From Mesorhizobium sp. (lineage in GTDB: Bacteria; Pseudomonadota; Alphaproteobacteria; Rhizobiales; Rhizobiaceae), in the NCBI RefSeq assembly GCF_004963255.1, contig NZ_SUGA01000007.1, positions 155,489 to 219,488 on the forward strand: 64,000 nt of DNA. The letters are read 5' to 3'. Below, piece after piece: positions 1 through 11,348 of this stretch (the first letter of the stretch is position 1; each line of letters opens with the position of its first letter). The notes beneath the pieces are model-generated. The model did no database searches, had not been told where the DNA came from, and was given only the letters and a program-made list of their open reading frames with translations. The translations under genes were made by a program, and so were the position numbers.

Positions 1-154
1 ACGATCAGCGGCGGCGCGCAAGGCAGCCAGAACCCGCGCCGAGCGTGGTTAGTCGCAGTTGCGTCCAGGCCCCTACCGGCTCGGACGCCGCGCAGACAAG
101 AGTGAACAGGGGTGACGATTTCTGCCGCTAAAAATCTGCTCAGGAAAGACTGTT

Positions 155-230
<76 letters not shown>

Positions 231-407
231 ACTCCCGGCAGTCAGCCGGCGCCGTTTCCGGCGAAGAGATCCGGCGCAGTCGGGAACCGCGCCGTCGTTT
301 AGTGCTGGCGGCTTCTAGCGCCGCCTTCGGTCAAGATCAAGCCTCGAAAGACCGCTTTTTCGTCACAGGCGAAAATCGCCGGCAAACAATCGCGCCGAGG
401 TCTAAAA

Positions 408-803
408 TCAGACCTCGTCCTCGTCATCGCCGACGCCGATCATGTCCGCGACGTCGTCATCCTCTTCCTCTTCGTCGGCCAGGAAGGTGTCGTCGTCATC
501 ATCGCCGAGATCGACATCGTCCTCGTCATCGCCGAGATCGGGAAGATCGTCGCCGCCGCCCTTGGCCTCGTCATCGGCTTCCTCGAGCGACACGACTTCA
601 GCGCCCTCTTCCTCTTCGCCGTCCAGTTCCTTGTCGGCGACTTCCTCATCTTCCTCGATGGCGGAAATCTTGCCTTCGTCGAAATAGGAGCGCGGATAGC
701 TCTTGCCGGTATAAGGCGAGACGATCGGGTCCTTGTTCAGATCGTAGAATTTCCGACCCGTTTCAGGGTCGACACGCTTGGTGCCAAGTTCAGCTTTTGC
801 CAC
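408..803 (-). CDS. FYDLN-acid (TIGR02300) family protein
   Basis: The product is about 131 residues. The first 40 carry the family signature: GTKRxDPETGRKFYDLN followed by a conserved PYTGKSYPRSYF stretch. The remaining two thirds is an extremely acidic, low-complexity tail of Asp/Glu runs. I chose the GTG start at 803 because AKAELGTKR is the conserved N-terminus and a GAGG ribosome site lies six bases upstream; the reading frame itself stays open further upstream. The function of this alphaproteobacterial family is unknown. It is divergent from aroA with about 195 bp between them. The acidic tail suggests binding of a basic partner or metal, which is inference only. Confidence 0.88.
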   Translation of the reverse strand: MAKAELGTKRVDPETGRKFYDLNKDPIVSPYTGKSYPRSYFDEGKISAIEEDEEVADKELDGEEEEGAEVVSLEEADDEAKGGGDDLPDLGDDEDDVDLGDDDDDTFLADEEEEDDDVADMIGVGDDEDEV

Positions 804-916
804 GTCAGGCCTCGTCAAAAAAAGAATGGTCCCCTTAACCGCAGTTTTCCGTGCTGTCAAAGCCAAAAGACTTGCACTCGAAACCCGCTTTCCAAAGTCT
901 TGCGCCAAGGGGATGA

Positions 917-3312
<2,396 letters not shown>

Positions 3313-3507
3313 TGGGGCTTTTTCGGTTGCCTTGAGCGGCGAAAATACCCATATCGGGCACGAACCAGCCTGCCAGCATTCTTCATGCGCCGGACTTGCC
3401 GCTCGAAAAGCGGCCAAGGGCTCTTCAGCCCGGAACGCCGGCAGGCTCACGCAACGCTAACCCACGGCGCCCGCTCCGCCATCGCGCGGAGCATTCCAGG
3501 AGAAACA

Positions 3508-5205
3508 ATGTCAGTAGCTAATCCGTCTCGCGACGATTTCGCGAGCATGCTCGAAGAATCATTCACCGCCGGCCATTCCGGCGAGGGCCAGGTTGTCCGG
3601 GGCACGATCACCGCGATCGAAAAGGACATGGCCATCATCGATGTCGGCCTCAAGGTCGAAGGCCGCGTGCCGCTGAAGGAATTCGGCGCCAAGGGCAAGG
3701 ACTCCTCCCTCAAGGTCGGCGACACCGTCGAGGTCTATGTCGAGCGCATCGAGAACGCGCTTGGCGAAGCCATGCTGTCGCGCGAGAAGGCTCGCCGCGA
3801 GGAGAGCTGGGTGCGCCTCGAGGAGAAGTTCACCAAGGGTGAGCGCGTCGAAGGCGTCATCTTCAACCAGGTCAAGGGCGGCTTCACCGTCGACCTCGAC
3901 GGCGCCGTTGCGTTCCTGCCGCGCAGCCAGGTCGATATCCGCCCGATCCGCGACGTCACCCCGCTGATGCACAACCCGCAGCCCTTCGAGATCCTCAAGA
4001 TGGATCGCCGCCGCGGCAACATCGTGGTGTCGCGCCGCACCGTGCTCGAGGAGAGCCGCGCCGAACAGCGTTCGGAAATCGTGCAGAATCTCGAGGAAGG
4101 CCAGGTGGTCGAAGGCGTGGTCAAGAACATCACCGACTACGGTGCGTTCGTCGACCTCGGCGGCATCGACGGCCTGCTGCATGTCACCGACATGGCATGG
4201 CGCCGCGTCAACCATCCGACCGAGATCCTCAACATCGGCCAGACGGTCAAGGTGCAGATCATCCGCATCAACCAAGAAACCCACCGCATCTCGCTCGGCA
4301 TGAAGCAGCTCGAGTCGGATCCGTGGTCGGATATCGGCACCAAGTTCCCGATCGGCAAGAAGATCAAGGGCACCGTCACCAACATCACCGACTACGGCGC
4401 GTTCGTCGAGCTGGAGCCGGGTATCGAGGGCCTCATCCACGTTTCGGAAATGTCGTGGACGAAGAAGAACGTGCACCCCGGCAAGATCCTGTCGACGACC
4501 CAGGAAGTCGACGTGGTCGTGCTCGAGGTCGATCCGGCCAAGCGCCGCATCTCGCTCGGTCTCAAGCAGACGCTTGAGAACCCGTGGGAAGCCTTCGCGC
4601 GCAACCATCCGGTCGGCAGCCAGGTCGAGGGCGAGGTCAAGAACAAGACCGAGTTCGGCCTGTTCATCGGCCTGGAAGGCGATGTGGACGGCATGGTGCA
4701 CCTGTCCGACCTCGACTGGACCCGTCCGGGCGAGCAGGTCATCGAAGAGTACAATCGCGGCGACATGGTCAAGGCGCAGGTGCTCGACGTCGACATCGAG
4801 AAGGAACGCATCTCGCTCGGCATCAAGCAGCTGGCTCGTGACACGGTCGGCGAAGCGGCCAATAGCGGCGAGCTGCGCAAGAACGCCGTCGTCACCTGCG
4901 AGGTCATCGGCGTGAAGGATGGCGGTCTGGACGTGCGGCTGGTCGACAGCGGCATCGAGACCTTCATCAAGCGCTCCGACCTTTCGCGCGACCGCGACGA
5001 GCAGCGCCCTGAGCGCTTCACCGTCGGCCAGAAGGTCGATGCCCGCGTCATCGCCTTCGACAAGAAGACCCGCAAGCTGCAGGTCTCGATCAAGGCGCTG
5101 GAAATCGCCGAGGAAAAGGAAGCGGTCGCCCAGTACGGCTCGACCGACTCCGGCGCGTCGCTCGGCGACATCCTGGGCGCGGCGCTGAAGAAGCAGGGCA
5201 ACTAA
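3508..5205 (+). CDS. rpsA: 30S ribosomal protein S1
   Basis: S1 binds mRNA and helps place it on the 30S subunit. The 565-residue protein has six S1 (OB-fold) repeats: two diverged ones near residues 28-95 and 112-175, then strongly conserved ones starting GQVVEGVVKNITDYGAFVDL, GKKIKGTVTNITDYGAFVEL and GSQVEGEVKNKTEFGLFIGL, and a last repeat near residue 455. The ATG at 3508 follows a strong AGGAG site and gives the usual N-terminus (MSVANPSRDDFASML). A 195-bp leader separates it from cmk and includes a small CTCCGC/GCGGAG hairpin 14 bases before the ribosome site. A strong terminator follows. Confidence 0.98.
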   Translation: MSVANPSRDDFASMLEESFTAGHSGEGQVVRGTITAIEKDMAIIDVGLKVEGRVPLKEFGAKGKDSSLKVGDTVEVYVERIENALGEAMLSREKARREESWVRLEEKFTKGERVEGVIFNQVKGGFTVDLDGAVAFLPRSQVDIRPIRDVTPLMHNPQPFEILKMDRRRGNIVVSRRTVLEESRAEQRSEIVQNLEEGQVVEGVVKNITDYGAFVDLGGIDGLLHVTDMAWRRVNHPTEILNIGQTVKVQIIRINQETHRISLGMKQLESDPWSDIGTKFPIGKKIKGTVTNITDYGAFVELEPGIEGLIHVSEMSWTKKNVHPGKILSTTQEVDVVVLEVDPAKRRISLGLKQTLENPWEAFARNHPVGSQVEGEVKNKTEFGLFIGLEGDVDGMVHLSDLDWTRPGEQVIEEYNRGDMVKAQVLDVDIEKERISLGIKQLARDTVGEAANSGELRKNAVVTCEVIGVKDGGLDVRLVDSGIETFIKRSDLSRDRDEQRPERFTVGQKVDARVIAFDKKTRKLQVSIKALEIAEEKEAVAQYGSTDSGASLGDILGAALKKQGN

Positions 5206-5230
5206 GCCAAGCTTCCTGTCGAACAACAAA

Positions 5231-5266
5231 CCCCGCCGGATCGCTCCGGCGGGGTTTTTCTTTTCT
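5231..5266 (+). terminator. Rho-independent terminator of rpsA
   Basis: A 10-bp GC stem (CCCCGCCGGA with TCCGGCGGGG, four-base loop) is followed by TTTTTCTTTTC. It lies 25 bases after the rpsA stop and faces the end of the convergent SDR gene. Confidence 0.92.
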
Positions 5267-5281
5267 AGGACGTCGCTGAAT

Positions 5282-5989
5282 TCAGGCCCTGCCGTAGAGC
5301 GGGACCAGCGTGCCGCTCATGGCCTGGTTTGCGGGCGAGGCAAGGTAAGCGATCGCTTCCGCAGCTGCTTCAAGGCTGACCCATTTGGCGAAATCGGCGT
5401 CTGGCATGGCTTCGCGGTTGGCCTGCGTGTCGAGCGTCGAAGGGGCCACGGCGTTGACCAGGATGCCCTTGTGCTTCAACTCTTCGGCCATCGCCACCGT
5501 CATTGCCGCGACCGCGGCCTTGCTCGCAGTATAAGCGACCATGCCCGAACCCTTGCGCGGTTCCAGGCCGGCGCGCGCGGTGACGTTGACGATGCGGCCG
5601 GCCGTGTCGGACGCCAGCATCGAGCGCACCGCGGCGCGGCTGCACAGGAAGGTCGTGCGGGCGTTGGTGTCCATCATTTCGGCGAAGGAGGCCGACTCGA
5701 TCTTTTCGACCGGCGCCATGGTGAAGCCGCCGGCAAGGTGGATGGAGGCCCAGAGCGCGGGCACCTGATGGTAGAAGGCTTCGACCTTGGCCGAATCCGA
5801 CAGGTCGACATTGTGCGCCAGATGCACGCTGGCGTGGGCTGCGTAGGGAAAATGCGGCGGGGCCGCCGCGTGGGCATTGGGCACGTGGCAGATCGCGCCT
5901 TGCTCCAGCAATCTGCCGACAACCGCGCCGCCGAGCGCCCCAGTGCCGCCCGTGATCACGACATGCCTGCCGTTAAGCGTTTCCGTCAT
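5282..5989 (-). CDS. SDR family oxidoreductase
   Basis: This 235-residue Rossmann-fold dehydrogenase/reductase has the nucleotide-binding motif TGGTGALGG at residues 14-22 and the catalytic YTASK in the expected place near residue 165, after a serine-poor stretch (ARAGLEPRKGSGMVAYTASK), so the usual catalytic serine is not obvious. The length fits the classical SDR class. The substrate cannot be read from sequence. An AGGAG site lies upstream of the ATG at 5989, and a TATAAT-like box with an overlapping inverted repeat lies 30-45 bases further upstream. It is transcribed alone, convergent with rpsA and 200 bp downstream of the 2-ketoarginine decarboxylase-like gene. Confidence 0.85.
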   Translation of the reverse strand: MTETLNGRHVVITGGTGALGGAVVGRLLEQGAICHVPNAHAAAPPHFPYAAHASVHLAHNVDLSDSAKVEAFYHQVPALWASIHLAGGFTMAPVEKIESASFAEMMDTNARTTFLCSRAAVRSMLASDTAGRIVNVTARAGLEPRKGSGMVAYTASKAAVAAMTVAMAEELKHKGILVNAVAPSTLDTQANREAMPDADFAKWVSLEAAAEAIAYLASPANQAMSGTLVPLYGRA

Positions 5990-6018
5990 ACTTTGACTGC
6001 TCCTGTCTTTTTTTTATG

Positions 6019-6035
6019 ATTATAACTTGGGTTAT
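6019..6035 (-). promoter_or_regulatory. Possible -10 box and operator of the SDR gene
   Basis: On the minus strand TATAAT sits at 6024-6019. It overlaps the inverted repeat ATAAC-TTGG-GTTAT (6022-6035). The spacing to the SDR start (about 30 bases) suits a promoter with a repressor site, but no clear -35 box is visible. Confidence 0.35.
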
Positions 6036-6189
6036 GCCGCCCCAGGCTCGAACGTCGCTCCTTTCGCGCTGTCACTCAATTGAAATATCGACATGGCTGG
6101 CGCAGCGTCTTTGCATGTGTGGGGGGTCGTGGCCGGTGACGACAATTGCCGGCCGCCGTCACCGTCCGGGCGACGGCCGCACCAGCCTT

Positions 6190-7770
6190 TCAGTCGACGG
6201 TGATTTCGATGACGCGCGGCTTGCCGGCCGCCCGCGCGCGCTTCAGCGCCCCTCCCAGATCAGCGGCGCCGGCCAGTCGCTCGGCCGCGATGCCGTAGGC
6301 CTCGGCGAGCTTGCAGAAATCCGGCGGCGCCGGCGACACACCGACCGGCTCGACACCGACATCGAGCATCGAGGTTTCGATCTCGCGATAGCCGCGATTG
6401 TTCCAGACGACGAAGATCACCGGCGTCTCGGCATCGAGCGCGGCGCCGATCTCCGGCAGGGTGAACTGGAAACCGCCATCGCCGGTGAGGCACACCACGG
6501 GCGCTTGCGGAACGGCAAGCGCCGCACCGATCGCCGCCGGCGGACCATAGCCCAGCGCGCCGAAGCCGGTCGCGGCGTTGAACCAGCCGCCGGGGCGATC
6601 ATGGTCGTAGTAGAGGTTGGCGGCATAGATCGGCTGGGTCGAATCGCCGACGATGATGGCGCCCGGCAGTGCATCGCGGATCGTCTCCACCGCGCGCACC
6701 TGCGCCAGGTATTCCGGCTTCAGTTCGGCCCGCGCGGTCTTTCGCGCGGCGGCCGCACGGGCTTCGCCGTCTTTGGCCGCAAGGTGACCGGGCCCGATTG
6801 CCGACAGCAGAGCCTCTATCCCCTCTCCGCAATCTGCCTGGATGCCGACCGCCACCGGCCGGCGCGCGATCTGGTCGGCGCCGATGTCGATACGGATCAG
6901 GTTGTTCGGCAGCACAAAGCCGCCGTCGCCATAGCCGTCATAGTCGGTCGGGCCGAATTCGGTGCCGGCGGCGATCACCAGATCGGCGTCCGCCATCAGC
7001 GCGCGCACCGCCTTGAGGCTGGGGCTCGCCGGCACGCAGAGCGGATGGCCATGCAGCAGGCCGCGCGCATTGGTGGTCTCGACCACGGGAGCGCCGAGCG
7101 CCTCGGCCAGGCGTCGCAACGCCGCGTCGGCCTTCCTGGCGCCGCCGCCCGCCAGGATCAGCGGCCGGCGTGCCGCCTTGATCAACGTCGCCGCCTCGGC
7201 GACTGCCGCCGCGCCCGGCGCCGGCGGCGCGGCATTGCTCAGCGCGGCCGCAATGCTGTCGGCGGGTTTCACCATGACATCGGTGGGGATTTCGATGTGG
7301 ACCGGTCCCGGCCGTGCCGACGAGAACAGCGCGAAGGCGCGGGCAAGCGCGGCCGGCAGCTGCTCGGCCTCGGTCACACGCTCGGAAGACAGCGCGACCT
7401 TTTCCATCATGCCGCGCTGGTCGGGCAGCTCATGCAGGAAGCCGAGCCCCTTGCCCAGCGTATCGGTGGCGTTGACGCCGGAGATGACCAGCATCGGCAC
7501 GGAATCGGCGCGCGCCTGGCCCATGGCGGTGATGGTGTTGGTCAGCCCCGGTCCGGTGATGACGAAGGCGACGCCCGGCCGGCCGCCGGCGCGCGCATAG
7601 CCGTCGGCCATGAAGCCGGCGCCCTGCTCGTGGCGCGGCGTGACATGACGGATCTTCGAACGCGCCAGGCCGCGATAGAGCTCGACCGTATGCACGCCCG
7701 GAATGCCGAAGACGGTGTCGACGCCATGCGCCTCAAGCAAGGTGATCAGCGCTTCGCCAACGGTGGTCAT
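6190..7770 (-). CDS. Thiamine-diphosphate enzyme, 5-guanidino-2-oxopentanoate decarboxylase-like
   Basis: The 526-residue protein belongs to the acetolactate synthase/pyruvate decarboxylase superfamily: an N-terminal domain with the catalytic Glu in RHEQGAGFMADGYAR, a central Rossmann-like domain, and a C-terminal ThDP-binding domain (GDGGFQFTLPEIGAALD...VVWNNRGY). The closest function I recognise is decarboxylation of 2-ketoarginine to 4-guanidinobutanal (AruI of the arginine transaminase pathway). The operon supports this: it lies downstream of a TetR regulator and a DDAH/arginine-deiminase-like enzyme. I chose ATG 7770 over a TTG one codon earlier because AGGAGG is six bases upstream. Other 2-oxoacid decarboxylase activities are possible. 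Confidence 0.8.
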   Translation of the reverse strand: MTTVGEALITLLEAHGVDTVFGIPGVHTVELYRGLARSKIRHVTPRHEQGAGFMADGYARAGGRPGVAFVITGPGLTNTITAMGQARADSVPMLVISGVNATDTLGKGLGFLHELPDQRGMMEKVALSSERVTEAEQLPAALARAFALFSSARPGPVHIEIPTDVMVKPADSIAAALSNAAPPAPGAAAVAEAATLIKAARRPLILAGGGARKADAALRRLAEALGAPVVETTNARGLLHGHPLCVPASPSLKAVRALMADADLVIAAGTEFGPTDYDGYGDGGFVLPNNLIRIDIGADQIARRPVAVGIQADCGEGIEALLSAIGPGHLAAKDGEARAAAARKTARAELKPEYLAQVRAVETIRDALPGAIIVGDSTQPIYAANLYYDHDRPGGWFNAATGFGALGYGPPAAIGAALAVPQAPVVCLTGDGGFQFTLPEIGAALDAETPVIFVVWNNRGYREIETSMLDVGVEPVGVSPAPPDFCKLAEAYGIAAERLAGAADLGGALKRARAAGKPRVIEITVD

Positions 7771-7780
7771 CAATTTCCTC

Positions 7781-8407
7781 CTATTCCGGCGCGAGGCCGA
7801 GCTCGGCCTCTATGGCTTTGATGCCGATCGCCGCCAATTCGCCAGGCTCGAACATCTCGCCGGCCAGGCAGCCTTCGATCCAGAGCCCGTCGATGATCGC
7901 GTTGATGGCGATGGCATGGTGGCGCAGTTCGCTTGCGTCCGGCTTGCGCCGTTCGGCGGCCAGCACTTCGGCCACGACTGCTTCCACCTCGTTGCGAAAA
8001 CCGAGATAGCCTTCGCGGTGAGCGCGGGCGAGCGTCGGATCGGCGCCGGCACGGCCGATGAAGGTCGCCCAGAGCGAAAACACCCGTTGGTCGATGATCG
8101 GTGCGTTGAGATTGGCGGTGACGAAGGCGGCAAGACGCTGGCGCGGCGAGGCGTCTTCCATGAGTAATGCCGCTTTCGCCTGCTCGGTCATGCGGCCCAT
8201 CAATGCCGCATAGGCTTCCTGCAGCAAGTCCTCCTTGCCGGGGAAATAGTGGCGGATCAGCCCGGCGGTGACGCCGGCGCGCAAGGCGATGATGCGCACG
8301 GTGGCGCCCTCGAGGCCATGTTCCGCCACGCTGTCCAGGGTCGCGTCGATCAGGTCCTGCCGCCGCCGCTCCTCGCCCTCGCGGCGGAACTTGCGGCGCG
8401 CATTCAT
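7781..8407 (-). CDS. TetR/BetI-like transcriptional regulator
   Basis: The 208-residue protein has a TetR-type helix-turn-helix in the first 60 residues (LIDATLDSVAEHGLEGATVRIIALRAGVTAGLIRHYFPGKEDLL) and a BetI-like ligand-binding C-terminal half. Its ATG at 8407 overlaps the stop of the upstream hydrolase gene as ATGA, and it ends ten bases before the next gene, so the three form one operon. It probably senses a guanidino or related compound and controls this operon and possibly the divergent ABC transporter; this is inferred from position. Confidence 0.88.
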   Translation of the reverse strand: MNARRKFRREGEERRRQDLIDATLDSVAEHGLEGATVRIIALRAGVTAGLIRHYFPGKEDLLQEAYAALMGRMTEQAKAALLMEDASPRQRLAAFVTANLNAPIIDQRVFSLWATFIGRAGADPTLARAHREGYLGFRNEVEAVVAEVLAAERRKPDASELRHHAIAINAIIDGLWIEGCLAGEMFEPGELAAIGIKAIEAELGLAPE

Positions 8408-9276
8408 TGGCGCAGGATCGGCCGCGTCAGGCATGTCGGGCCGCCTTCGCAGGCGATGCAGAGCGCATCCGCCTCGAAGATTTCGACCGTGCAGCCGGCG
8501 GCTTCCATCGCGGCTTTGGTCTTGGGAAAGCCGGCCACGGCAATGACCTTCAATGGACTGGTCGGCAGCACATTCAGGCTGAGACCGCCAGAGGCGGCGA
8601 ACTCTTGCGCATCGCCTTCGACCAGGCGGATGCCGCGCGCTTTCAGCATCTGGTAGAACGGGGCCGGCAGAAGCGGCGAATAGACCAGCGCGAGGTCGTC
8701 GGCCAGCGGGCTGATCACCGACATCAGATGCAGGCAGGCCTCTTCGCCCTGCCACAGCGGCAGGTCGAAGCCGTAGACGGAAATGCCGAGCGGCGTCAGC
8801 AGGTTGGCAACCTGCTGGATGCCTTGCTGGTTGGTGCGCACGCCGCGCCCGATCGCCAGCGTGCGGGCATCGACCCATACACAGTCACCGCCTTCGACCT
8901 GGCCGGGCGCCTCGACGCGGCCAAGGACCGGAATGCCCAGCCTTCTATAGGTTTCCTCATGCAGCGAAGGCTCTTTGGCGCGCAACGGCTTGCCCATCGA
9001 CAGGATCAGCGCGCCGCGGTCGGTCATCAGCGACGGGTCATGAGTGAACACCGAATCCGCGAGACCGTCGGCCTTGTCCTCGATCCATTCGATTTCGGCG
9101 CCGGAAGCCGACACCAGCTCGGCAAGGAGCGCATGCTGCATTGCTGCTTTCGCCGGGTCGAAACCCGGGCCATAGTGCCAGGCGGCCCTGTCGGCGCCGC
9201 GCATGGCGTTGGCCGCCGAACGCATCAGCACGCGCCGCAACGGCGCCGCCATGGACTGTGATCCGAAAGCGCTCAT
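8404..9276 (-). CDS. Arginine deiminase / dimethylarginine dimethylaminohydrolase family protein
   Basis: The 290-residue protein has the pentein (guanidino-group-modifying) fold signatures: VEGGDCVWVD with its acidic substrate-binding residues, the His in CLHLMSV, and the catalytic Cys282 in the terminal EGGPTCLTRPI. Family members hydrolyse the guanidino group of arginine, methylated arginines or related compounds through a covalent Cys intermediate. Length and layout favour a DDAH-like enzyme over classical arginine deiminase (about 400 residues). It is the first gene of the operon with TetR and the ThDP enzyme, and divergent from the ABC transporter. The exact substrate is not decided by sequence. 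Confidence 0.85.
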   Translation of the reverse strand: MSAFGSQSMAAPLRRVLMRSAANAMRGADRAAWHYGPGFDPAKAAMQHALLAELVSASGAEIEWIEDKADGLADSVFTHDPSLMTDRGALILSMGKPLRAKEPSLHEETYRRLGIPVLGRVEAPGQVEGGDCVWVDARTLAIGRGVRTNQQGIQQVANLLTPLGISVYGFDLPLWQGEEACLHLMSVISPLADDLALVYSPLLPAPFYQMLKARGIRLVEGDAQEFAASGGLSLNVLPTSPLKVIAVAGFPKTKAAMEAAGCTVEIFEADALCIACEGGPTCLTRPILRQ

Positions 9277-9485
9277 CGATGCCCTTCTAAGATGAAAAAA
9301 AGCGGAAAAATTTCATGAAAGGCTATTTATACACTTGCACAACAACGCCGCAAGTGCCGTAATGAGCGGGATTGACGGGCTCGCGCTGTCGGGTCCATGC
9401 TGAAATCTGGAGCGGCAGTACAGCGTATGTTGATTAGCCGGATGGACGTTCGACGACCTGCCTTCGACCATAGAGAGGTCGCCCG
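9277..9485 (+). promoter_or_regulatory. Divergent control region of the guanidino operon and ABC transporter
   Basis: This 209-bp space between the DDAH-like gene and the ABC ATPase gene must hold both promoters. Its left half is AT-rich against a GC-rich background, with an A-run and TTTATACA around 9331. Near the ABC start there is a GACCT...AGGTC inverted pair (9448-9481) that includes the ribosome site GAGAGG. No operator can be assigned firmly. Confidence 0.35.
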
Positions 9486-10301
9486 GTGAGCGTGGCAGAC
9501 GCTGCCCCAGTCCAATCCGGCAAGGCGCAAAGCGCCGCCGCCGAAGCCATCCATGTCGAGAACCTGCACAAGAAATTCGGCCAGTTGCATGTGCTGAAGG
9601 GCGTTTCGCTGTCGGCGCGCGACGGCGAGGTGGTCGCAATCATCGGCGGCTCCGGTTCCGGCAAATCGACGCTGTTGCGCTGCATCAACTGCCTTGAGAA
9701 TCCGACCAGCGGCGTCATCCGCGTCAATGGCGAGGAGATCAAGCTCAAAGCCGACAGCCACGGCCATACCGTTCCGGCCGACCGCCGGCAGATCGAGCGG
9801 ATCCGCTCACGGCTCGGCATGGTGTTCCAGAATTTCAACCTGTGGAGCCATATGACGCTGATCGAGAACGTCATCGAGGTTCCGGTGCATGTGCTGGGCG
9901 TCAAGCGCGACGAAGCGATCGCCCAAGCCGAGAAGCTGCTCGCCCGCGTCGGGCTGGCGGAGAAGCGCGACGTCTATCCGGCCTTCCTGTCCGGCGGCCA
10001 GCAGCAACGCGCCGCGATCGCCCGGGCGCTGGCGATCAATCCGCGAGTCATGCTGTTCGATGAGCCGACGTCGGCGCTCGATCCGGAGCTGGTCGGCGAG
10101 GTGCTGAAGGTGATCGGCGACCTGGCGCGCGAGGGGCGCACCATGGTGCTGGTGACGCATGAAATGAAGTTCGCCCGCGAGGTCGCGACGCATGTCGTCT
10201 ACCTCTACAACGGGCTGGTCGAGGAGGAAGGTCCGCCGGAACAGCTGTTCGGCGCGCCGAAATCCGAAAGGCTCAAACAATTCCTCCGCAATGTCGGCTA
10301 G
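9486..10301 (+). CDS. ABC transporter ATP-binding protein, polar amino acid (HisP/OccP) type
   Basis: The 271-residue ATPase has Walker A GGSGSGKST near residue 50, the signature LSGGQQQR, Walker B VMLFDEP and the switch His in VLVTHEM. It resembles the histidine/arginine/octopine importers. The GTG start at 9486 has GAGAGG upstream. It heads the operon with a periplasmic binding protein and two permeases. Adjacency to arginine-type catabolic enzymes suggests a basic amino acid, an opine or a methylated arginine as substrate. Confidence 0.93.
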   Translation: MSVADAAPVQSGKAQSAAAEAIHVENLHKKFGQLHVLKGVSLSARDGEVVAIIGGSGSGKSTLLRCINCLENPTSGVIRVNGEEIKLKADSHGHTVPADRRQIERIRSRLGMVFQNFNLWSHMTLIENVIEVPVHVLGVKRDEAIAQAEKLLARVGLAEKRDVYPAFLSGGQQQRAAIARALAINPRVMLFDEPTSALDPELVGEVLKVIGDLAREGRTMVLVTHEMKFAREVATHVVYLYNGLVEEEGPPEQLFGAPKSERLKQFLRNVG

Positions 10302-10359
10302 GAGGCTGGCATCAAGCGGAGCGAAAAACCGGGAACAACAACAAACTGGGAGTCCTGAC

Positions 10360-11157
10360 ATGAAGACTGTTCTCAAGACCTTCGCTGCCGCGCTGCTTCT
10401 CGGCGTCGCGGCGATGGGTGGCGTGGCCAAGGCCGAGCAAGTCAAGATCGGCGTCGCCGCTGAGCCTTACCCGCCCTTCACCTCGCCCGACGCCAGCGGC
10501 AAATGGGTCGGATGGGAGATCGACTTCATCGACGCCGTCTGCGCCGAAGAGAAGCTCGACTGCGTCATCACGCCGGTCGCCTGGGACGGCATCATTCCGG
10601 CGCTGACCACCAAGAAGATCGACCTTATCGTCTCCTCGATGTCGATCACCGCCGAACGCGAGAAGACGATCGACTTCTCGGACAAGTACTATAACACTCC
10701 AACCGCCATCATCGGGCCGAAGGACCAGAAATTTGGCGCAACGCCCGACGACCTCAAGGGCAAGGTGATCGGCGTGCAGGTGTCGACGGTGCATGCCGTC
10801 TACGCCAAGAAGCACTTCACCGGCGCGCAGGAGATCAAGGAATACCAGACGCAGGACGAAGCCAACAACGATCTGGCCGCCGGTCGTCTCGATGCGGTGC
10901 AGGCCGACTCGATCGCGCTCGGCGAATTCCTGAAGTCCGACCAGGGCAAGGCCTGCTGCGATCTCAAGGGCATGGTGGCCCCGGACGACGAAGTGCTTGG
11001 ACCGGGCGTCGGCGCCGGCGTGCGCAAGGAAGACACCGCGCTCAAGGAAAAGATCAATGCCGGCATCAAGGCGATCCGCTCCAACGGCAAATATGACGAG
11101 ATCTCGAAGAAGTATTTCGACTTCGACATCTATGGCGGCGCGCCGCAGTCGAACTGA
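10360..11157 (+). CDS. Periplasmic amino-acid-binding protein of the ABC transporter
   Basis: The 265-residue family 3 solute-binding protein has a Sec signal peptide (residues 1-24, cleavage likely after AKA). The mature part begins with the usual EQVKIGVAAEPYPPFT and contains WEIDFIDAVCAEEKLDC and DLIVSSMSITAEREKTIDFS, typical of lysine/arginine/ornithine/octopine binders. The ATG at 10360 follows GGGAG. It delivers ligand to the two permeases downstream, from which it is separated by a 170-bp spacer filled by a repeat. Confidence 0.93.
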   Translation: MKTVLKTFAAALLLGVAAMGGVAKAEQVKIGVAAEPYPPFTSPDASGKWVGWEIDFIDAVCAEEKLDCVITPVAWDGIIPALTTKKIDLIVSSMSITAEREKTIDFSDKYYNTPTAIIGPKDQKFGATPDDLKGKVIGVQVSTVHAVYAKKHFTGAQEIKEYQTQDEANNDLAAGRLDAVQADSIALGEFLKSDQGKACCDLKGMVAPDDEVLGPGVGAGVRKEDTALKEKINAGIKAIRSNGKYDEISKKYFDFDIYGGAPQSN

Positions 11158-11245
11158 ACCCTCTCGCAAATGAGTGAGGGCATGGCGTACGCGCCATGCC
11201 CGATCCTTGCCACGCACGCCTGCCGCCGGCCTCGACGCCAGCGGC

Positions 11246-11348
11246 TAGAGCAATTCCAGGAAAAGTGTGAGCGGTTTTCCGTCCGGAATTGCGTGAAACA
11301 AAGAAATAGAGTGGTTCGCCGTTTCCGTGAAACGGCGAACCACTCTAG
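11246..11348. repeat. REP-like palindrome, copy 1, with an attached 19-bp perfect hairpin
   Basis: The element begins TAGAG and ends CTCTA. The first half is the imperfect palindrome CAATTCC-a-GGAAAA-spacer-TTTTCC-gtcc-GGAATTG, shared with copies near 15.4, 24.1, 36.2 and 40.2 kb. The second half is a perfect inverted repeat with 19-base arms and a CGT loop (11307-11347), whose core GTTTC/GAAAC recurs in the 36.2-kb copy. It separates the binding-protein gene from the permease gene and overlaps the permease start. Confidence 0.9.

Noticed and set aside
302..838. Arg-rich 178-codon frame opposite the FYDLN-acid gene
   Set aside because: It is the reverse reading of Asp/Glu codon runs; the minus-strand gene has the conserved family signature and a ribosome site.
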